Below, in pieces: positions 59,601 through 64,000 of a stretch of 64,000 nucleotides of DNA. Source of the DNA: Colletotrichum lupini (taxonomy: Eukaryota; Ascomycota; Sordariomycetes; Glomerellales; Glomerellaceae); contig NC_064675.1 in assembly GCF_023278565.1 (NCBI RefSeq), forward strand, positions 4,836,001-4,900,000, written 5' to 3'. The notes beneath the pieces are model-generated. The model ran no database searches, was not told the origin of the DNA, and saw nothing but the letters and a program-made list of their open reading frames with translations. The translations under genes were made by a program, and so were the position numbers. Position 1 is the stretch's first letter, and each line of letters begins with the position of its first letter.

Positions 59601-60351
59601 ACCAAGGCAACGCCGATGAGCTAGCACACCTTTGCCTTCGCAGGGGTGTTTATGGCTGTTTCTCAGTCTAACGGCTTGGCCATGCAACGCTTGGAGAGCC
59701 ATCGTTTGTGCGATAAGGCCTCGACTCTCCTTTGTCGCCTCCATCCACGCTACCCCCTCACGATGGGGGAAAGCTTCTCTCCTTCTTTGTACCTGACTAC
59801 CGGGTTTCCACCCAACGCACGGGTGGCGCCAGCTTTTCGAGCACCAAAGTCAGGAACCATTTCGCTTGTCACCAGTCCCATCTCAGCTAGGAGTCCGTCT
59901 TGAACGGACGACTTAGGCTTGTGGAACCCAGGTTTGCGTGCGTGGTCGACCGGCGAGTGCTGGCGAGGCCAACCGTTGTTTGTCCCCCCCTCCTCGATAC
60001 GATCCTTGACTAACGCCTTTCATTGCCGCATTGGAGGCGTCCATGGCCGCCCATATCGCTCCTGGCGTACTCAGCTAGACCAGATAATATTGCTCTCAGC
60101 TGCCGGTGCCCCCGTGTATGCGGCTTGACTAGACCTTTGTCCCCAGGATGGATGCCCTCCGCACTTGCAGAGTCTCTACTATGGTCCCGTCTCACATATC
60201 TTGAACCGATTTCCCGTCCCCCTAAGCTACTGGTTACCCTGACCAACACTCATTCCATTCGCTCACAATCAACCATCCTGTTCTCTCTTCACCTCAAGGC
60301 GGGAAGTGGTTTGACCAGTTTGTGGTTCGTTCGTTTCACAGTCTCCACAAG
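56688..60351. other. 3.7 kb intergenic, right flank and GT2 promoter
   Basis: No supportable gene. It holds CTTACCTACCTACCTGAGGTAC near 57633, a copy of the intergenic motif, and a local repeat in which CGTGCCAGCTTGCCTA occurs twice near 58007 and 58040. The last 300 bp are pyrimidine-rich leader sequence of the glycosyltransferase gene. Confidence 0.5.
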
Positions 60352-63285
60352 ATGAAGGCTTTCAAGACATACTTCGCGCCCGACCAGGCGTCGGGCCAAA
60401 CCGAGGCCGAACCGTCGAAGCCGACTACTTTGCAACCGATTGCACCGCAGCCGAAGCCGCAGGCGGCCGAGAGACCGGCTCCTTACCGGACACACAGCGC
60501 CAGAACATCCGCTCGACAGTCGACAGTGAGCTTGGCGCTCACTGCCGGTATGAGGGACAAGCATGCTAGCAGTATCATCGACCTCAGGGCAGATGTCACT
60601 GTCCACAGCATCTACCAGGACCAGCTCAGGAAGATGTACGCTTCGGCGTGGAACTTGGGTGAGGGTGTTGTTCTCAAGAAGGGTCGGAACGATTATGTCT
60701 GCGCTCCTCCTCAGCTATCCACTGTACCCAATGGTTTCTTCGATATGGTCACCCAGCTGAATGTCAGCGTAAGTACTCACAGGCACTCGTCATAGTAGCC
60801 AAGTTTCCAAGTTAACCACCTGCTTAGTGTGCCATGACCGTCAACACACCTGTTATCCAGTCCATCATTCACGGACTCCTGAACAGCGGCGAACCCTTGA
60901 ACTCAATTCCTCTCGCTGGAGGCTTACAGCTTCAAGTCCTCCAGAGGATGACCGACCTGCCCAGATGTCAGAAGCATCACTTTGCAGCCTTCGTTCTCGA
61001 CCCTCCCCTGCTCACCGTCTGGGATGATGATGCCAACAGACTGCATGCCCGCGCAGAGAGCCTGGAGCACATGATCATCTCCTACATCTGGCGTAACGAG
61101 GGAGGTGATGAGGAGGATGGCGACGAGAAGAACGAGAAGCAGGCCGGCGTCAACGTTGAGGAACTCTCGCCTGCCGCGCTTGAGGAAGCCCTCAAGGCTG
61201 AGGTCAGACCAGTCCGACTCACCAGTTCTATCATGGTTTCGGCGGCGCTTTGCTTGTCTGTGGCGTGCTTGGGTCTCGGTTACCGTAATCTGGCTCTGGA
61301 GTCCACCATCGACGGCAGCTACACGCGCTGGGCACTCCTGGCCGTTACCCCGCTTACGCTTTTCATCAGTCTCGTGAGTATTGCGAATCTGAATTACCTG
61401 ATTGTCATGAACTAACGCACCACAAGTTCTTCTTCTTGTCTATTTCCGGAAATATCTTCCAGATCCTCGGTCCCATCTCGTCGGTTCACGCAAACTCCAA
61501 GAACTACTCTGGTAAGGCGCCGCGTCGCCTTGGCCCTCACCGTGGCGAGCTTCCCCACGTCACCATCCAGATGCCCGTCTATAAGGAGGGCCTGAACGCT
61601 GTCATCAAGCCCACGGTTCTCTCTCTCAAGACTGCTATCTCCACCTACGAGATGCAGGGTGGCTCTGCCAGCATCTTTGTCAACGACGACGGTATGCAGC
61701 TCATCAGCGAGGACGAAGCCTCGGCCCGTAGGGAGTTCTATGAGGAGCACAACATGGGATGGGTTGCTCGCCCCGGCCACAACCCCAAGCCTTCAGACCC
61801 CACCGTTCAGCCTTTCATCCGCAGAGGCAGATTCAAGAAGGCCTCCAACATGAACTACGCCCTGATGACTAGCAACAGGGTTGAGGAGAAGCTCAAGCAG
61901 ATCAACCGCGGAAGCAGATGGAGCCAGGATAGTGAGGATCAAGCCTACGAGCAAGCTCTTGCTGAGGTTCTCGAGGAGTCTGAGGGCCGAACGTGGGCTG
62001 AGGGCAACATCCGCATGGGTGACTACATCCTTCTTATCGACTCTGACACCCGTGTTCCCCGCGACTGCTTTTTGGATGCCGTTAGCGAGATGGAGGCTTC
62101 TCCCGAGGTTGCCATCATTCAGTACACCTCCGGTGTCATGCAGGTTTCCGACTCTTTCTTCGAGAAGGCGTAAGTTGATTCGAGTGATCATTCCATACGC
62201 ACACCAGCTAATCTCTTTTCACAGTGTCACATGGTTCACGCAGATGATTTACACTATGATTACCTTTGCCGTCGCCAACGGTGATATCTCGCCCTTCGTC
62301 GGTCACAACGCTATCCTCCGCTGGTCTGCTCTCCAAGATGCTGCTTCCTACATGGAGGATGGCTACGAGAAGTTCTGGTCTGAGTCTCACGTCTCCGAGG
62401 ATTTCGATATGGCTTTGCGTCTGCAGACTTCCGGTTACTCTATCCGTTATGGTGCCTACACCGGTGATGGCTTCAAGGAGGGTGTCTCCCTCACTGTCTA
62501 CGACGAGTTGGCCCGCTGGGAGAAGTACGCCTACGGATGCAACGAGCTGCTGTTCCACCCCTTCCGTTTCTGGCTTACTCGTGGCCCCTTCACGCCCCTC
62601 TTCAGACGGTTTGTCTTCTCCAACATCGCCTTTTACAGGAAAGTTACGATTCTGTCCTACATCGGCACCTACTACGCTATCGGAGCATCATGGATCCTTA
62701 CCTTGATGAACTACTTCCTGACTGGATGGTTCTTTGGTTACTACGACAAGTACTACCTCGATTCGTTCGCTATCTTCTTCTCCATCATCGTCGTCTTCCC
62801 TCTCGCTGGAAACGTTGCCTTGGCTGTGCTCAGGTACAGACTGGGCCAGAAGTCTCTCCTTGGAGCCCGTAAGTTTCCCTCTCTTCTTCTGCATCGACAC
62901 CAGACAGCTAATCTTTTCATATGTAGTCTGGGACAACTTCAAGTGGATGCCTGTGTTCACCATCTTCCTGGGCGGCATTTCACTCCACGTCTCCAAGGCT
63001 TTGCTCTGCCATTTCTTCGAGATTGACATCCAGTGGGGCGCCACTTCCAAGGAAGTCGAGAACTGCAACTTCATGGAGGAGATTCCCAAGATCATCAAGA
63101 GCTTCGCGGGCACGTTCATCTTCACAGCTCTGGGAATCGCTCTCATCGTCTGCGGATACTACGTCTTCCCCGTCCAGTGGCAGATTCGCTACTTTGCGAC
63201 CATCTTCCCCGTGGCTATCTCCATCACTTCGCACTTCTGCCTTCCGGTACTCCTCAACCCCGCTTTGATGAAGTTCACCTTCTAA
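60352..63285 (+). CDS. Multi-pass family 2 glycosyltransferase (fungal GT2)
   Basis: Membrane-bound processive-type GT2, related to chitin, cellulose and hyaluronan synthases. It appears to match the fungal GT2 that Zymoseptoria tritici and Fusarium graminearum need for hyphal growth on solid surfaces (orthology inferred). Exons 60352-60768, 60828-61373, 61427-62169, 62225-62868 and 62927-63285 give 903 codons, 902 aa. A cytosolic N-terminus of about 285 residues precedes two membrane helices. The catalytic domain has VNDDGMQL (Asp408/409), the DxD motif LIDSDTRVPRD (Asp526/528) and SEDFDMALRL (Glu627-Asp628). The usual QxxRW is ELARW (Glu663, Arg666, Trp667). About five more helices follow, with a conserved end LPVLLNPALMKFTF. 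All introns are GT-AG, the third and fourth with GTAAGT. Product polysaccharide unknown. Confidence 0.92.
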
Positions 63286-63501
63286 ACCGGCACTCATTTT
63301 ACGCGACCATTTAATGAACATACCATTCACTTTATCTTAGAAATGGGATCTATAGACGGAGTTTAATTTGGCAGAAGGTCCTCCACGGAGGTATAGACTG
63401 TTGATAGCGTTCTGGATGGGTCTTTTACTCACTCTTTCCTTCCATCTGGTCTTGATGACGACGAGCATCGTCACGGATACAGCATGATTTAATGTTTTCA
63501 A

Positions 63502-63535
<34 letters not shown>

Positions 63536-64000
63536 CCAGGCATATCTATGATATCCAATTAAAGAAGATAACTAAAAGCTCATTCACAACAGAGACAGTG
63601 CCCTTATTCCCAATTGCCAACTAAGAATTCATTAACATTGCATCCGAGTGTTTACTTGATAATCCTTGCGAAGGTAGAACCGGGATCGGCAAGCCAACTC
63701 TAGGGCAGTGTTGACCATCAGATTCAATAGTCCAGATCTGCGCTGAAGTAGACACACTCGCAGCTATAGAATCTGTTTTCGAACTCGATATCAAGGGACC
63801 GCATAGTACAAGGCAAGTAAATCATCAAGATCCTAGCCGACGCTACTGACCGTAAGAATATCAACGTCATTATCAAGCCATCGCATATGCGACTGATTGC
63901 CTTCTCCAAACTTCTTGTAAAGAAACATTATATGGCAGTCGATGAAATTTCGCAATATATGCTAGACAGCCAGCAGGTCTTCGCAGACCCAAATCCTGGA
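63286..64000. other. 3' region, microsatellite and possible gene end
   Basis: Contains the GT2 3' UTR and a CT/TA microsatellite. On the minus strand 63820-63960 reads FIDCHIMFLYKKFGEGNQSH then MRWLDNDVDILT up to a GTCAGT, which could be the last part of a gene entering from the right edge. Too little is inside the window to assign it. Confidence 0.3.
63502..63535. repeat. (CT)n(TA)n compound microsatellite
   Basis: Twelve CT units run directly into four or five TA units. Confidence 0.95.

Noticed and set aside
1..64000. CRISPR arrays, operons, riboswitches and prokaryotic promoters
   Set aside because: Spliced eukaryotic genes throughout; no regularly spaced repeats or bacterial-type signals seen.

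Overview
The window is nuclear DNA of a filamentous ascomycete, most likely a Sordariomycete; a Colletotrichum- or Verticillium-like genome would fit but is only inferred. The evidence is the intron style (48-220 nt introns, mostly with GTRNGT donors and CTAAC/CTGAC branch points), a fungal gene set (APC4, delta-COP, NIPA-type transporter, uS3, myotubularin, cytosolic PheRS beta, PP2A-A, Efm4, sedolisin, a family 2 glycosyltransferase) and a sharply bounded AT-rich block carrying the signature of repeat-induced point mutation (RIP). Exon structures were rebuilt by hand. For all main genes except the HNH gene the exon lengths sum to whole codons.

Left half (1-37.5 kb), mostly conserved core genes: an HNH-endonuclease-like gene (-), apc4 (-), delta-COP (-) whose first coding exon is only the ATG, a very acidic fungal protein (+) with two stop-free introns, a NIPA Mg2+ transporter (+) behind a long promoter rich in AGGTACCT palindromes, ribosomal protein uS3 (-), a myotubularin PI3P phosphatase (+) followed by a 155-codon in-frame extension after a TAG stop, PheRS beta (-), PP2A scaffold subunit A (+), the eEF1A methyltransferase Efm4 (-), a three-exon cysteine-rich secreted protein (+) and a 958-residue glutamine-rich protein (-).

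Right half (37.5-60 kb), accessory in character: long gene-poor stretches with decayed reading frames (one of 164 codons broken by a single TGA), a second small secreted protein, a full-length secreted sedolisin peptidase, and a 4.8 kb RIP-mutated block (about 51.84-56.62 kb). That block lies between 33-bp perfect inverted repeats and is immediately bracketed by an 8-bp direct repeat. To its right, after 3.7 kb without a convincing gene, comes a complete multi-pass GT2 glycosyltransferase (+), then a microsatellite and perhaps the end of another gene.

How the genes relate: the left genes are unlinked housekeeping functions (cell-cycle ubiquitination, COPI traffic, translation, phosphoinositide and phosphatase signalling). 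Two secreted small proteins, a secreted protease and a GT2 of the kind tied to surface growth near a transposon-derived block resemble the accessory, host-interaction compartment of a plant-associated fungus. No single new operon-like system was found. The strongest unusual signals are the in-frame TAG and extension of the myotubularin gene, the nested inverted-repeat/RIP structure, and the two secreted-protein genes.
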